The position numbers and the translations under genes were made by a program. This document shows, in pieces, positions 45,293 to 54,190 of a DNA stretch of 64,000 bases (position 1 is the stretch's first letter; each line of letters opens with the position of its first letter). Source of the DNA: JANOSH01 sp031415695. Its GTDB lineage: Bacteria; Actinomycetota; Acidimicrobiia; Acidimicrobiales; Ilumatobacteraceae. The notes under the pieces were generated by a model. The model was given only the letters and a program-made list of their open reading frames with translations, did not search any database and was not told the DNA's origin. The DNA is taken from contig JANOSH010000001.1 in the NCBI GenBank assembly GCA_031415695.1, positions 62,001 to 126,000 of the forward strand. The letters are read 5' to 3'.

Positions 45293-45678
45293 CCACCTAT
45301 CTGCTCGACACCCACGTGTTGCTTTGGGCCGTTGCCGAGCCAGGAAAGCTGTCCAGATCCGTCCACTCCCACCTGCTCGACGAATCCAACGAGCTGCTCG
45401 TGTCGGCCGCCTCAGCGTGGGAGATTGCGACGAAGTTCAGAATCGGCAAGCTTCCCAACGCCGGCCCACTACTCGAGGATTGGGATGAATCCATCAAACG
45501 CCTGCGCGGCACCCCACTGGCGATCGACGGCAGCCAAGCCCGCCGAGCAGGGCTGTACCAATCAGAGCACCGCGATCCCTTCGACCGACTACTCGCCGCC
45601 CAGGCCGAGTTGTTTGGTTGCCCGCTGCTCACCATCGACGATGCATTCGCCCAATTCCCCATCGCCACGATCTGGTAA
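45289..45678 (+). CDS. PIN-domain ribonuclease toxin (VapC-like)
   Basis: 129 residues from a GTG. YLLDTHVLLWAVAEPGKLS holds the first catalytic Asp, SAASAWEIATKFRIGKL the conserved Glu, and RDPFDRLLAAQAEL with LLTIDDAFAQF the remaining acidic residues. PIN toxins of this Phd-associated subgroup cleave RNA and arrest growth when the antitoxin decays. It is full length with all acidic residues present, so probably active. A VOC gene starts 2 nt later. Confidence 0.9.
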   Translation: MTTYLLDTHVLLWAVAEPGKLSRSVHSHLLDESNELLVSAASAWEIATKFRIGKLPNAGPLLEDWDESIKRLRGTPLAIDGSQARRAGLYQSEHRDPFDRLLAAQAELFGCPLLTIDDAFAQFPIATIW

Positions 45679-45680
45679 CT

Positions 45681-46415
45681 GTGAACACGGCAAATCTCCC
45701 GCGCCTCGTCACGCTGTGTCTCGATGCGAATCACCCACTGCGTCTCGCACGATTCTGGGCCGAAGCACTCGGCTGGACCGTGGCCAACAACGGGGACGAA
45801 ATCGGTCTCGAACCAACCGACGGCACCCGATTCAACCTGCTGTTCGAGCCAGTCCCGCAGCAAAAGGTGGGCAGGAACCGGATCCATCTGGATCTGACCA
45901 CGACATCGATTGACGACCAAGAGCGAACGGTCGCGAGGTTGATCGAGATCGGCGCTCACCACATCGACATCGGTCAAAGCCCCGACGAAGATCACGTCGT
46001 ACTAGCCGACCCTGAAGGCAACGAGTTCTGCGTCATAGGGCCCGACAACAAGTTTCTCGCTGGCTGCGGCCGCCTCGGAGCGATCAATTGCGACGGAACA
46101 AGTCGGGTCGGTTACTTCTGGAGTGAGACCCTCGGCTGGCCCCTGGTCTGGGACCAAGACGACGAAACAGCGATCCGCCATCCGGACGGCAGCGGCCCCC
46201 TGATCACATGGAGCGGCCCGCCTCTCATCGCCAAGGTCGGCAAGAACCGACATCACCTCGACATCGCCCCACCCGTCAACGCCAATCAACGAGCCGAGGT
46301 CGAACGCCTCATCTCCCTCGGGGCAACTCGGGTCGACATCGGACAAGGCAACGTCAGTTGGGTCGTCATGACCGACCCCGAAGGCAACGAGTTCTGCGTG
46401 CTGAGCCCCAACTAG
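45681..46415 (+). CDS. VOC-family protein with two glyoxalase-like domains
   Basis: About 244 residues from a GTG. Two similar halves each end with DPEGNEFCV (near residues 110 and 240), the hallmark of glyoxalase-like domain pairs, and both contain an (N)RIHLDL/NRHHLDI strand. Such proteins bind metal or hydrophobic ligands and include resistance proteins and dioxygenases; no specific role can be assigned. The 2-nt gap to the PIN toxin suggests passive cotranscription. Confidence 0.85.
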   Translation: MNTANLPRLVTLCLDANHPLRLARFWAEALGWTVANNGDEIGLEPTDGTRFNLLFEPVPQQKVGRNRIHLDLTTTSIDDQERTVARLIEIGAHHIDIGQSPDEDHVVLADPEGNEFCVIGPDNKFLAGCGRLGAINCDGTSRVGYFWSETLGWPLVWDQDDETAIRHPDGSGPLITWSGPPLIAKVGKNRHHLDIAPPVNANQRAEVERLISLGATRVDIGQGNVSWVVMTDPEGNEFCVLSPN

Positions 46416-46473
46416 TGCGTCCGGCGACCGCACTGCAGGGTCGTGCAGCACAGTCGATAGAGTTTCAGCGTGT

Positions 46474-46712
46474 CGAAGTCGTACTAGCGCAGCGTCGGCT
46501 CAAACCTATTGACCTTCTCAGCGAGGAAGGTCGGTTCGATTTCGACGCATCTCAACGAGTATGGGGCGGTGATAGCTAGTGGCACGGCTTCAGTATCTGG
46601 CCGACACAAGCGTGTTCTCTCGGCTCACGAAACTGCTTGTCGCCGCTGCGTTTAGTCCACGGGCGGCAGCCGGACGAATGAATGGATAGTCGAACGAGGC
46701 CCGGCCGACTGA
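46474..46712 (+). pseudogene. remnant of a vapBC module (duplicate of 54292-54828)
   Basis: Starts abruptly inside a vapB-like gene (EVVLAQRRL-type segment, then LSEEGRFDFDAS), runs through its TAG into the vapC start (ARLQYLADTSVFSRLT) to AAGRM. It then jumps directly to the last codons of vapC, ending at TGA 46710-46712. The nucleotide sequence is nearly identical to 54292-54499 and to 54781 onward. The antitoxin lacks its N-terminus and the toxin lacks about 280 nt; the junction sits at a shared GAAT. Confidence 0.85.
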
Positions 46713-47230
46713 CCACAGCTCACATCGCGGTCGTCGGGCTCATGGGCGCCGGCAAGTCGACACTTGCACACGCCGTCGCCCAACGGCTGGGCGTTCCATG
46801 GCGAGACTCCGACCGCGACATCGAGACGCTGACCGGCCGAACCGGTCACGAACTGGCGGCTGACCTAGGCGTCGGCGTCGACGGACTGCATCACCTCGAG
46901 GAAGCCGTGCTGCTCGGCGCACTCGCGTCCTATTACCCGTTGGTTGTTTCGGCGGCCGGCTGGGTCGTCGAATCGGAGCTCTGCCGCACAATCATGCGAC
47001 ACCGTGCCCATGTGGTGTGGCTTCACGCTCCGGCATCGGTTCTCGTCGAACGGATGGAGGCGGGAACCCACCGCCGAACAGTCACGGAGGCAGAGGTCGA
47101 GGCGTTGGCGAAGCGCCGCGAGCCGCTGTTCCGCCAAGTCGCCGACCAGACCCTGGATGCATCTGAAGGTGTCGACGTTCTTGTCGCCGCACTTTTGGCA
47201 GGTCTGAGCATGCGTCGCTCTAGCGGTTGA
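46682..47230 (+). CDS. shikimate-kinase-like P-loop kinase
   Basis: 182 residues. HIAVVGLMGAGKSTLAHAVA is the Walker A with its preceding strand; WRDSDRDIETLTGRTGHELA matches the shikimate-kinase substrate-binding region. VWLHAPASVLVERM and RRTVTEAEVEALAKRREPLF complete a nucleoside-kinase-like fold. Whether it phosphorylates shikimate is uncertain; divergent relatives act on other small molecules. The ATG at 46682 lies inside the vapC remnant, and a non-ATG start just after the vapC stop is possible. The 5' end recurs in truncated form at 54814-54862. Confidence 0.75.
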   Translation: MDSRTRPGRLTTAHIAVVGLMGAGKSTLAHAVAQRLGVPWRDSDRDIETLTGRTGHELAADLGVGVDGLHHLEEAVLLGALASYYPLVVSAAGWVVESELCRTIMRHRAHVVWLHAPASVLVERMEAGTHRRTVTEAEVEALAKRREPLFRQVADQTLDASEGVDVLVAALLAGLSMRRSSG

Positions 47231-47240
47231 GGAATCGTGA

Positions 47241-47660
47241 TTAGCCGCTACTCTGCTTGTGTGGTTCAGCCGTACACCAGACTGCCCACAGCACTAAGGC
47301 GGGCTGAAGGAACAATCGGACAAATCGGCGCGTGTCGGTGGTCAGTCCAAATGCGTCCTTGTGCCCTAGCCACTGCGAAATGTTTCCCGGGAACACGGCC
47401 ACGAAAAAGGCTCCGACCAACCAACCGATTCGCTTGGACCGAACGAACGCGAGCGACACGCCGAGTCCAATCTCGACTAGGCCCGACCACAAAACGATGG
47501 TGTCTGTATCGCCGGGGACCCACGAAGGTACCTGAGCTCGAAAAGACTTCCGCGCCCAGAACAGGTGGCTGAAACCAGCGCAAGTCAGAACCGCCGCCAA
47601 CGCGTATCGCGCCATGGTGCGCTTGCGACGATGTGTGGGTCCAGCGACTATAGGTTCCAT
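47241..47660 (-). CDS. DoxX-like small membrane protein
   Basis: 139 residues with four hydrophobic segments (ALAAVLTCAGFSHLFWA, IVLWSGLVEIGLGVSLAFV, WLVGAFFVAVFPGNISQWLG, LFLQPALVLWAVWC). GFSHLFWARK and FPGNISQWLGHKDAFGL are typical of DoxX-family proteins in actinobacteria. Function is unknown, possibly redox-related membrane protection. It is convergent with the kinase gene. Confidence 0.8.
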   Translation of the reverse strand: MEPIVAGPTHRRKRTMARYALAAVLTCAGFSHLFWARKSFRAQVPSWVPGDTDTIVLWSGLVEIGLGVSLAFVRSKRIGWLVGAFFVAVFPGNISQWLGHKDAFGLTTDTRRFVRLFLQPALVLWAVWCTAEPHKQSSG

Positions 47661-47687
47661 TTTTCAACCGGGCGAAGTGTCCACGCC

Positions 47688-49355
47688 TCAGAGAATCGTG
47701 ATTATCCCGGTGTCGCCGTCGACCCGAATACGGGCACCGTTGGGAATGCGGCGGGTGGCATCGGTAGCCGACACAACGCAGGGAATTCCCAGCTCACGGC
47801 TGACGATGATGGCGTGGCTCATCACCGCGCCGACATCGACGACGACCGCCGCCGCCGGTACGAACAGCGGTGTCCACGACGGATCCGTGATGGGGGCTAC
47901 GAGGATGTCACCGGGTTCGAGCGCCGATGGATCATTGGAATCGAGAATGACGCGGGCCGTTCCCTCGGCGAAACCGCCGCAACCCGGCATGCCTTGAAGG
48001 GTCGCGCCCGAACTGAGTTGATCGACGCGATGTGCATCACGGCGCGTCCACGTCGAAGGCCCCTCATCGGACCCAACCACAACGAACGGTGGCGTCAATT
48101 CCTGCAGAGCTGCGTACTCGGCTCGTCGAACACGAATGACGTCGGTGAGCGAGGCGGGGTCATTGACAAGGGTATCGAGCTCCTCTTTGGTTACGAACCC
48201 AAAATCCTCGACCTCGTCGAATACGCCACGTTCGACCATGCGACGGCCAAGCTCGCGCATGGACACTCGCATCTCGTGAATGTGGCGAATGTTGTTGGTT
48301 TTGGTGCGCTCGCGACCTGGCAGCCACGCCTTCGAGGAGTTGATGCCGGCTTGTAATTGACCGTGAACTGCGGGATCACCCTCGACGATAGCGAGCAGTT
48401 CGGCCGATGCGGCTTCGCGCTGTGCGGCGCGAATGGCGTTCTGGCCGACCGGAGCCATCGAGTCAGGCGCGGCGCGCATTCGGTCAATGGCGCTGAGTGC
48501 TAGCGCCGGGCGGGTCTCCCACGTAGGCGACCGGGTCTCCCACTCGTTGGGTCCGCGCGACCCGAACTCGTACAGGAAGGCCTCGAACCCGGCTGTGAAC
48601 TCGGGCGATGCCGGGTCGAGCCGCGACAATTCCCACATAGCGTAGCTCGGTGCCGCGGAGTCGACATCGCCGATCCCGGCAATGATCGGCAGAATGAGAT
48701 CGGGGCGGCCGACCGCCGTGGCAACCCCCGAGATGATGCCAACTGGCAGCGTTGCGAGGAACGTTACGAAGATGTGATGGGCGAAGAGGTGGCGGTGTGC
48801 CGCCGCAAGTGTGAGGTAACGCTCGACAAGCTCGGCGTCGGTCAGCGAGGTCAGGTCGGGGCGCGAGCGGCGCAACTCGACGGTAGTGGCCCGATCCTCC
48901 ATCAGTTCGGTGAGATCTTCGATGCGACTCTGCGACAGCACGTAGCCAAAAGTCTCGCCCATCTTGGCGGTCGCCTCGGGCCGCACGTCGCCGTCCATCT
49001 CCGCATACGGAGGCACACCGGGCTGAACACCGAAAATAGCGTTGTCCATGATTTCCCACGACAACCCGGGACCACGTTCGCCGAAGATTCGCACGAGTGA
49101 CGCGTTGAGGTAGCAGTAACCGCCGAGCACTCCGAGTTGGGAGAACTCACCCTCGGGAAACTCTTCAGGTCCGAACGCGCCGATTCGTACCCAGGTGTCT
49201 TGCCAGCCGAGTTCGGCGAACCACAACGTGGTGCCGCTCGTCAGAGGCGTCACCGGGTCGGGAAACACCTCGCCAACGTTGCCACGCGTGTAGATCGGGA
49301 ACCGGGCGGACAGGCTGGTGTCGGTGACGTAGAATTTCTCCATGGGCGAGGACAA
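47688..49355 (-). CDS. PEP-utilizing-enzyme mobile domain protein (rifampin-phosphotransferase-like, no ATP-grasp)
   Basis: 555 residues. The N-terminal part (FPDPVTPLTSGTTLWFAELG) matches the PEP-synthase-like region of rifampin phosphotransferases. The C-terminal swivel domain has GDILVAPITDPSWTPLFVPA, then VVDVGAVMSHAIIVSRELGI with its catalytic His, then PCVVSATDATRRIPNG. An ATP-grasp domain is not visible, so it may act with a separate nucleotide-binding partner or be a non-kinase. It is distantly similar to the protein at 35499-37142. Confidence 0.8.
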   Translation of the reverse strand: MSSPMEKFYVTDTSLSARFPIYTRGNVGEVFPDPVTPLTSGTTLWFAELGWQDTWVRIGAFGPEEFPEGEFSQLGVLGGYCYLNASLVRIFGERGPGLSWEIMDNAIFGVQPGVPPYAEMDGDVRPEATAKMGETFGYVLSQSRIEDLTELMEDRATTVELRRSRPDLTSLTDAELVERYLTLAAAHRHLFAHHIFVTFLATLPVGIISGVATAVGRPDLILPIIAGIGDVDSAAPSYAMWELSRLDPASPEFTAGFEAFLYEFGSRGPNEWETRSPTWETRPALALSAIDRMRAAPDSMAPVGQNAIRAAQREAASAELLAIVEGDPAVHGQLQAGINSSKAWLPGRERTKTNNIRHIHEMRVSMRELGRRMVERGVFDEVEDFGFVTKEELDTLVNDPASLTDVIRVRRAEYAALQELTPPFVVVGSDEGPSTWTRRDAHRVDQLSSGATLQGMPGCGGFAEGTARVILDSNDPSALEPGDILVAPITDPSWTPLFVPAAAVVVDVGAVMSHAIIVSRELGIPCVVSATDATRRIPNGARIRVDGDTGIITIL

Positions 49356-49416
49356 TAGTCACTAACAGGTCGCCAAGGTAACGCTCAGGGACAAGATGGT
49401 CAGGACGGAGTTTCGC

Positions 49417-50064
49417 ATGGGAGTACGAGTCGACCTCAACATCTCGCTGGATGGTTATGCCACGACCGAAGGCGGCACGCCGGACAACCCAATGGGGGAC
49501 GACTGGAACAAGATCACTGCGGCCTATGCCGACACGCGCACGTTCCGTGAGCGGGTCTTCCACGACACGTCCGGCAAGGGCACGACCGGCGTCGACGACC
49601 GCTACGCCAAGGCGTACTTCGACGGGGTCGGCGCCGAGATCATGGGTGCCGGAATGTTCGGGTTTCACACATTCCCCGACGACCCCGACTGGAACGGCTG
49701 GTGGGGCGACGAGCCACCATTTCGGGTGCCGGTGTTCATACTCACGCACCGCAAACGCGACTCGATCGCTATGGCCGGCGGTACTACCTTTCACTTCGTT
49801 GAAGCGACTCCGCACGCGATCCTCGAACGGGCCGCCGCTGCCGCCGGCGGGAAAGACGTGCGGGTCGGGGGTGGGGCAAGCACCGTGCGAGAGTTCCTCA
49901 AAGCTGGGCTCGTCGACCAGTTACACGTCGCGATCGCGCCTGTCCTGCTCGGTCGCGGCATCAACCTGTGGAGCGACCTTCGCGGGTTCGAGCTCGGCTA
50001 CCAGGCAAAGACCGAGACCGCCGAGAGCGGCACAGTGCACATCACGTTTACCCGCCCCTCGTAG
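49417..50064 (+). CDS. dihydrofolate-reductase-like (RibD C-terminal) oxidoreductase
   Basis: About 215 residues from ATG 49417; ATG 49396 is in frame. RVDLNISLDGYATTEGGTPD is the opening strand and loop, GAEIMGAGMFGFHTFPDD the NADPH-contact helix, and KDVRVGGGASTVREFLKAGL with DQLHVAIAPVLLGRGINLW the signature C-terminal section. The family reduces pterin- or flavin-precursor-like substrates; members near accessory genes have no defined substrate. Confidence 0.88.
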   Translation: MGVRVDLNISLDGYATTEGGTPDNPMGDDWNKITAAYADTRTFRERVFHDTSGKGTTGVDDRYAKAYFDGVGAEIMGAGMFGFHTFPDDPDWNGWWGDEPPFRVPVFILTHRKRDSIAMAGGTTFHFVEATPHAILERAAAAAGGKDVRVGGGASTVREFLKAGLVDQLHVAIAPVLLGRGINLWSDLRGFELGYQAKTETAESGTVHITFTRPS

Positions 50065-50128
50065 GTTGACTGCTCGATAATGGCACCTAGAGGACCCTTA
50101 CCCTAGTGAAGTTTGGTAAACTGGAGTT

Positions 50129-51589
50129 GTGCAAAGACCGGAGGGATTGTTCGGAAGGGACCTGGAATGGACGCAGCTGTCCCAGTTCATTCAGAACGCT
50201 GCCGAAGTACCACGGCTTTCGGTGGTGTACGGCCGACGTCGCCAAGGAAAGTCGCTTCTTCTAACAAGCCTCTGTAGCCAGGCTGGGGGCTTCTACTGGG
50301 AGGCGCTCGACGGTGAGGCGACCCAGAATCTGGCGTCGATTTCCGAGGCGTGGACGGCATGGACCCGATCACCGACACCGGTGCGCTTCGCCAATTGGAC
50401 GGAGGTGCTAGACGCACTCCTGGCGGCGAGCGACCTCGTCGGGCGCCACGTTCCAGTCGTTCTCGATGAGATTCCACGAGTCATCAGCCGTGTTGCCGAG
50501 TTTCCCTCGCTGCTGCAGCGCGCGCTGGGGCCGGGTAGGACCACACGCTACACCCGTGGCACCCCCGTCATCTTGTGTGGCTCGGCATTCGGTGAAATGC
50601 GCAAGCTGATCGATGGCAAGGCACCGCTTCGGGGTCGAGCGATCATCGAGTTGGTACTCCAGCCATTCGACTTCCGCAGTGCGGCGGAGTTCTGGGGGCT
50701 CGGAGCGAACCCACAGGTCGCGTTCGCACACAACGCGTTTGTTGGTGGTACACCGGCCTATCGGACCCTCGCCGATAGCGACGCCCCAACCGACGGTGAC
50801 CTGGACGGTTGGGTGATTCGCCGGCTACTTGAACCGTCCTCAAGCTTGTTTCGAGACGGCCGAATTGTCGTAGCCGAGGACCCCCAACTTGGTGATCAGC
50901 AGCGATATTGGGGACTTCTCGCGGCGATCGCCGACGGAACCCGGAGATGGGGTGACCTCGAACGAGTACTTGGCCAGCAGCGTGGCTCACTCGGTCACGC
51001 GCTCGATGTCGTCATCGACGCCGGTTGGGTGACAAAATTGGAGGATCCGCTCCGAGGTAACCGCTCTACCTACACACTCCTGGAGCCAATGATCCGGTTC
51101 TATCGACTCGTCACCGAGCCGAACATGCAGCGACTCTCGGTTGGGCGTGGCCGTGAGGTTTGGCGCGATGTTCGCCCGGTGGTTGCCGCTCAAATCCTTG
51201 GTGCCCACATGGAGCAATTGGCAATCGAATGGACCCTGCGTTTCGCCAGCGCCCAGACGCTCGGCGGCGCCCTTGCCCTCGTCGGCCCGACCGCGCTCGA
51301 CGCACCACACGGTGACCCGGCACGCGTCCAAATCGACCTCGCTGGCGTCGAGGCCGGGCCTCGCGGTGACCAACGTCCAATCTTCATCGGCGAGGTGAAA
51401 GCGACCGACGCACGAGTCGGTGTAGACCAACTGGACAGGCTCGACGAAGCGGCCCGACGAACCCATTCCCCAAACTGCCATCGTCTCTTGTTCTCGCGCA
51501 GCGGCTTCACCACCGATCTCGAGCGCCAAGCTGCCGGGCGCCCCGAAGTCCAACTCATCGACCTGCACCGCCTCTACCACGGCTCCTGA
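50129..51589 (+). CDS. AAA+ ATPase of the archaeal-ATPase/DUF234-like class (copy 2)
   Basis: 486 residues from a GTG. It parallels the paralogue at 42641-44116 throughout: GLFGRDLEWTQLSQF, VYGRRRQGKSLLLTSL (Walker A), VPVVLDEIPRVIS (Walker B), VILCGSAFGEMRKLID, FVGGTPAYRTL, then a winged helix and a nuclease-like end (VQIDLAGVE, FIGEVKATD). It ends LIDLHRLYHGS. TAAACT ends 6 nt before the GTG, and AGTTTGGTAAACT around it is a small inverted repeat, suggesting a leaderless, possibly autoregulated promoter. Confidence 0.8.
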   Translation: MQRPEGLFGRDLEWTQLSQFIQNAAEVPRLSVVYGRRRQGKSLLLTSLCSQAGGFYWEALDGEATQNLASISEAWTAWTRSPTPVRFANWTEVLDALLAASDLVGRHVPVVLDEIPRVISRVAEFPSLLQRALGPGRTTRYTRGTPVILCGSAFGEMRKLIDGKAPLRGRAIIELVLQPFDFRSAAEFWGLGANPQVAFAHNAFVGGTPAYRTLADSDAPTDGDLDGWVIRRLLEPSSSLFRDGRIVVAEDPQLGDQQRYWGLLAAIADGTRRWGDLERVLGQQRGSLGHALDVVIDAGWVTKLEDPLRGNRSTYTLLEPMIRFYRLVTEPNMQRLSVGRGREVWRDVRPVVAAQILGAHMEQLAIEWTLRFASAQTLGGALALVGPTALDAPHGDPARVQIDLAGVEAGPRGDQRPIFIGEVKATDARVGVDQLDRLDEAARRTHSPNCHRLLFSRSGFTTDLERQAAGRPEVQLIDLHRLYHGS

Positions 51590-51689
51590 CCACGCTGGCG
51601 CGAACATCGCGGGCTGACCTCAAGAAAATACTGAGAGTCTTTTGGGACAATGCAAGACGTGGAAGTGACCGTGTACTTTGTGTTGGACG

Positions 51690-52640
51690 ATGACGATTGA
51701 CAAGCTGTACGTCGACGTGCTCCGAACCGACCGGCTCCGGTTCTTCGATGGTGCCCCGGTGCGCGCGGCCTCTGCCATCGCTCGTCTCGGTGACGGATGG
51801 CTGGTGACCCAAGACGATGCCAACCACTCCGCATGGCACCGCCCCGGCCAAGGCATCACGCGGATTCGACTCTTTGCCCCGACCGAGGGACTCGACTACT
51901 TCGCCGACGCCGACGGAACCAAACATCTTAAACCTGACATCGAAGTTGCGTGTCCTGTGCGCACCGGCGCTGGTTCTCCGGCGACGCTGCTCCTTGGCTC
52001 GGGATCAAGTCCTCGTCGGATGCGTGGTGCGATCGTCAGCGCGCCTTACGGATCGCTCGACCCAGCAGTCGTGTCGGCCGACCTAACGCCTTTGTACCGG
52101 CGGTTCGCCCAGGTGCTCGGTATCGATCCAGCCGCGCTGAACATTGAGGGCGCAGCGGTAGATGATGGACAGTTGTTCCTGTTCAATCGCGGTATCCCTG
52201 CCGCGGCCGTGCCGTCGCAGAGTGCTGTCATCGACGTCGAGTCATTCATGGACGCGTGGCAGATGCCCCAACGTTTGAACACGCTCGCTATCGCCGTCGG
52301 ATCGGTGTACAACCTTGGATCTGTGAACGGTGTCGGCCTTGCCCTTACCGACGCCGTCGCCGTCGGTCCAGGTCTTTTTCTGATGAGTGCGGCTGCCGAG
52401 GACACCCCGAATGCTGTCGATGATGGGGCTGTGGTGGGGTCAGCACTGGTGCTTGCTGACAGCGTCGGCGTTCTTGCCGTCACAACGTTGCCGCTCGTTA
52501 ACGGTGTGGTAGCCAAGATCGAAGGGCTGGCAGTAGTCGACGAGACCCCACACCATGGCGGACTCACGGTCCTTGCAGTTGTCGATGCGGACGACACCCG
52601 ACAACCATCTATCCAGCTGACACTCGCAGTTCGTTGGTGA
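51690..52640 (+). CDS. beta-propeller-like protein (DUF6929-like), function unknown
   Basis: About 316 residues from ATG 51690. Alternating strand-rich segments (AIARLGDGWLVTQDDAN, GITRIRLFAPTEGLDYF, LNIEGAAVDDGQLFLFNRG, AKIEGLAVVDE, GLTVLAVVDADD) resemble phytase/esterase-like propellers of the DUF6929 kind. EGAAVDDGQL and EGLAVVDE look like repeated blade motifs. No signal peptide is seen, so it is probably cytoplasmic. No enzymatic residues can be assigned. The end overlaps a convergent hypothetical gene by 32 nt. Confidence 0.6.
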   Translation: MTIDKLYVDVLRTDRLRFFDGAPVRAASAIARLGDGWLVTQDDANHSAWHRPGQGITRIRLFAPTEGLDYFADADGTKHLKPDIEVACPVRTGAGSPATLLLGSGSSPRRMRGAIVSAPYGSLDPAVVSADLTPLYRRFAQVLGIDPAALNIEGAAVDDGQLFLFNRGIPAAAVPSQSAVIDVESFMDAWQMPQRLNTLAIAVGSVYNLGSVNGVGLALTDAVAVGPGLFLMSAAAEDTPNAVDDGAVVGSALVLADSVGVLAVTTLPLVNGVVAKIEGLAVVDETPHHGGLTVLAVVDADDTRQPSIQLTLAVRW

Positions 52641-53043
52641 CCTCTCGGCGGAGCTGCTCGAACGTATCGGGGCCGACCCCTGGCCAACCGAACTTCTTGC
52701 GTAACGCCTTGGTCGCTTTGTCGTACGCCTGCAAATTCACATACGCAGCATGGCGAGGCGTGGCCTGATGCTGTATGCCGCCCGAGACGTCAGGGTCGGA
52801 ACCGGCGAACAGCTTTTGTAGCTGGTCGAATTGAGGCCGGTCGTTTTGCGCGGCCAGTGCGTTGCGGGCGATGAGGTCGCCCATGTTGTCGAACAGTTCG
52901 TACGCTCCGCCGTCGCCATCGGTGAACCCGATTGCCGCCAGCCCGGGGTGGTCCTGGCTGAACAGCCGTAGATACAAACTCGGGCGATCCAGTTTCCATC
53001 GGAACATCGACTCGTCGAGGTACGGGACTTTGGTGTTGCACAA
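52609..53043 (-). CDS. hypothetical protein, possibly truncated
   Basis: 144 residues I do not recognise. Composition is protein-like and acidic/aromatic (SLYLRLFSQDHPGLAAIGF, YELFDNMGDLIARNALA, KATKALRKKFGWPG). Its first codon lies at the same point where the TetR fragment on the other strand begins, so the N-terminus may have been cut by the same rearrangement. The 3' end overlaps the DUF6929-like gene. Confidence 0.45.
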   Translation of the reverse strand: MCNTKVPYLDESMFRWKLDRPSLYLRLFSQDHPGLAAIGFTDGDGGAYELFDNMGDLIARNALAAQNDRPQFDQLQKLFAGSDPDVSGGIQHQATPRHAAYVNLQAYDKATKALRKKFGWPGVGPDTFEQLRREVTNELRVSAG

Positions 53044-53522
53044 TGGCCGCGATAGCGGCCCAAGCCGGACTGACGCCGCCGTCGGTATACCGGTACTTCC
53101 CCGATGCAGCGGCCGTGATTCGAACCGTTGCGAGCGAGATGCTCGATGTCATACATAGCGAACTAGCCGCGAACCTGCGTGACATCGATTCGGTCGATAG
53201 CGCCAAGGCGGCGTTGCGAAAATCGCTGCGAACCTACCACCGCCGCTTTGTTCACGATAGGGCGCTGAGGGAACTGTGGGCCGGCACATTCGCCACGCCC
53301 GAACTGGTGGCGCTCAACATTGCCGATAGTCGCCGAACCGGTACGTTCATAGCCGCCGCCATCGCCCCGTGGAGTTCAGTCGATCGCGTCACGCTTCGAA
53401 CACGAGCGTTCCTCATCGCCCACTTCACCGGCGCCGGAATCGCATTGGTGCTCGAGTCGCCACCCGCCGAATCCAAGCGCCTGCTACGCGAGATGGAACA
53501 ACTACTCGACACCCTCTTTTGA
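53043..53522 (+). pseudogene. TetR-family regulator lacking its first helix
   Basis: The product starts MAAIAAQAGLTPPSVYRYFP, the second half of a TetR helix-turn-helix, followed by a normal ligand domain to residue 159. The first DNA-binding helix (about 25 residues) is missing upstream, where unrelated sequence begins. A TetR protein without helix 1 should not bind operator DNA. It is most likely a truncated gene at a recombination junction near 53040. Confidence 0.7.
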
Positions 53523-53525
53523 CGT

Positions 53526-53852
53526 TCAGTCGTCAGTGTCGAGTTGGCCGAGGATGTCGGTCAGATCCTGAGCATCGGCGAGCAGGCGAACGATGTCGAT
53601 GTGGCTGGCCTTCACGACGTAGAACCAACGACAGGGAAAGCTCGGAACCCGCCGTGAGCGAAGGCCCGGGACCGCGCACAGCTCTCCAATCAATGGTGAG
53701 CCAGCGCCGGGGGCCTGCTCAATCGTGCGCAGTGTGGCTAGAGCTTTGTCGAAGAACCGAGTGCCCAGATCTGCCCCGCCCGCCAAGCGATAGTGGCGAG
53801 TTCGTTCAATCAGGTCGACCTCGGCGAGCGGCCGCAGTCGGGTAAGTATCAC
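53526..53852 (-). CDS. parE: ParE/RelE-type toxin
   Basis: About 108 residues from a GTG at 53852. RLRPLAEVDLIERTRHYRLA, GTRFFDKALATLRTIEQAPG, RVPSFPCRWFYVVKASHIDI and VRLLADAQDLTDIL follow the ParE plan, including the C-terminal HxxxD-like strand. ParE toxins poison DNA gyrase; related RelE toxins cleave mRNA on ribosomes. The GTG overlaps the antitoxin stop by 4 nt. All core segments are present. Confidence 0.88.
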   Translation of the reverse strand: MILTRLRPLAEVDLIERTRHYRLAGGADLGTRFFDKALATLRTIEQAPGAGSPLIGELCAVPGLRSRRVPSFPCRWFYVVKASHIDIVRLLADAQDLTDILGQLDTDD

Positions 53853-54100
53853 TCCTCGGTACTCATCGCCCGATCGCGCAACTCCGCAATCAGTTCGGTT
53901 GTCATAAGACGAGCCTCGCCAGATTCCAGCCCATCGGTGATCAGATTGCGGAGCCGCTGGGCGGACTGAGTTTGCTGATCGCGCCGGATAAGGTCGCGCA
54001 GATACTCGCTGGTGTTGCCGTACTGCCCTGAGCTGACCCGCTCGTCGATGTATTGGCGCAGCGGCTCTGGAATGGCGAAGCTCATCGTGTTTCGACTCAT
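53849..54100 (-). CDS. parD: ParD-type antitoxin
   Basis: About 83 residues (ATG 54100; ATG 54085 also possible). MSFAIPEPLRQYIDERVSSG followed by QYGNTSEYLRDLIRRDQQ is the ParD ribbon-helix-helix. The tail GLESGEARLMTTELIAELRD binds the toxin. Together with the overlapping parE-like gene it forms a complete type II toxin-antitoxin module. Confidence 0.9.
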   Translation of the reverse strand: MSRNTMSFAIPEPLRQYIDERVSSGQYGNTSEYLRDLIRRDQQTQSAQRLRNLITDGLESGEARLMTTELIAELRDRAMSTEE

Positions 54101-54190
54101 AGAATGAGGCTGACCCATGTATCAACAGTTGTCAAGAGGTACAGCAGCCACGGTGTAGCAGGATTGCGGAGCAATAGATATACTTTATGC

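Noticed and set aside
46416..46681. A complete small toxin-antitoxin module
   Set aside because: Comparison with 54.2-54.8 kb shows the antitoxin lacks its start and the toxin has a 280-nt deletion.
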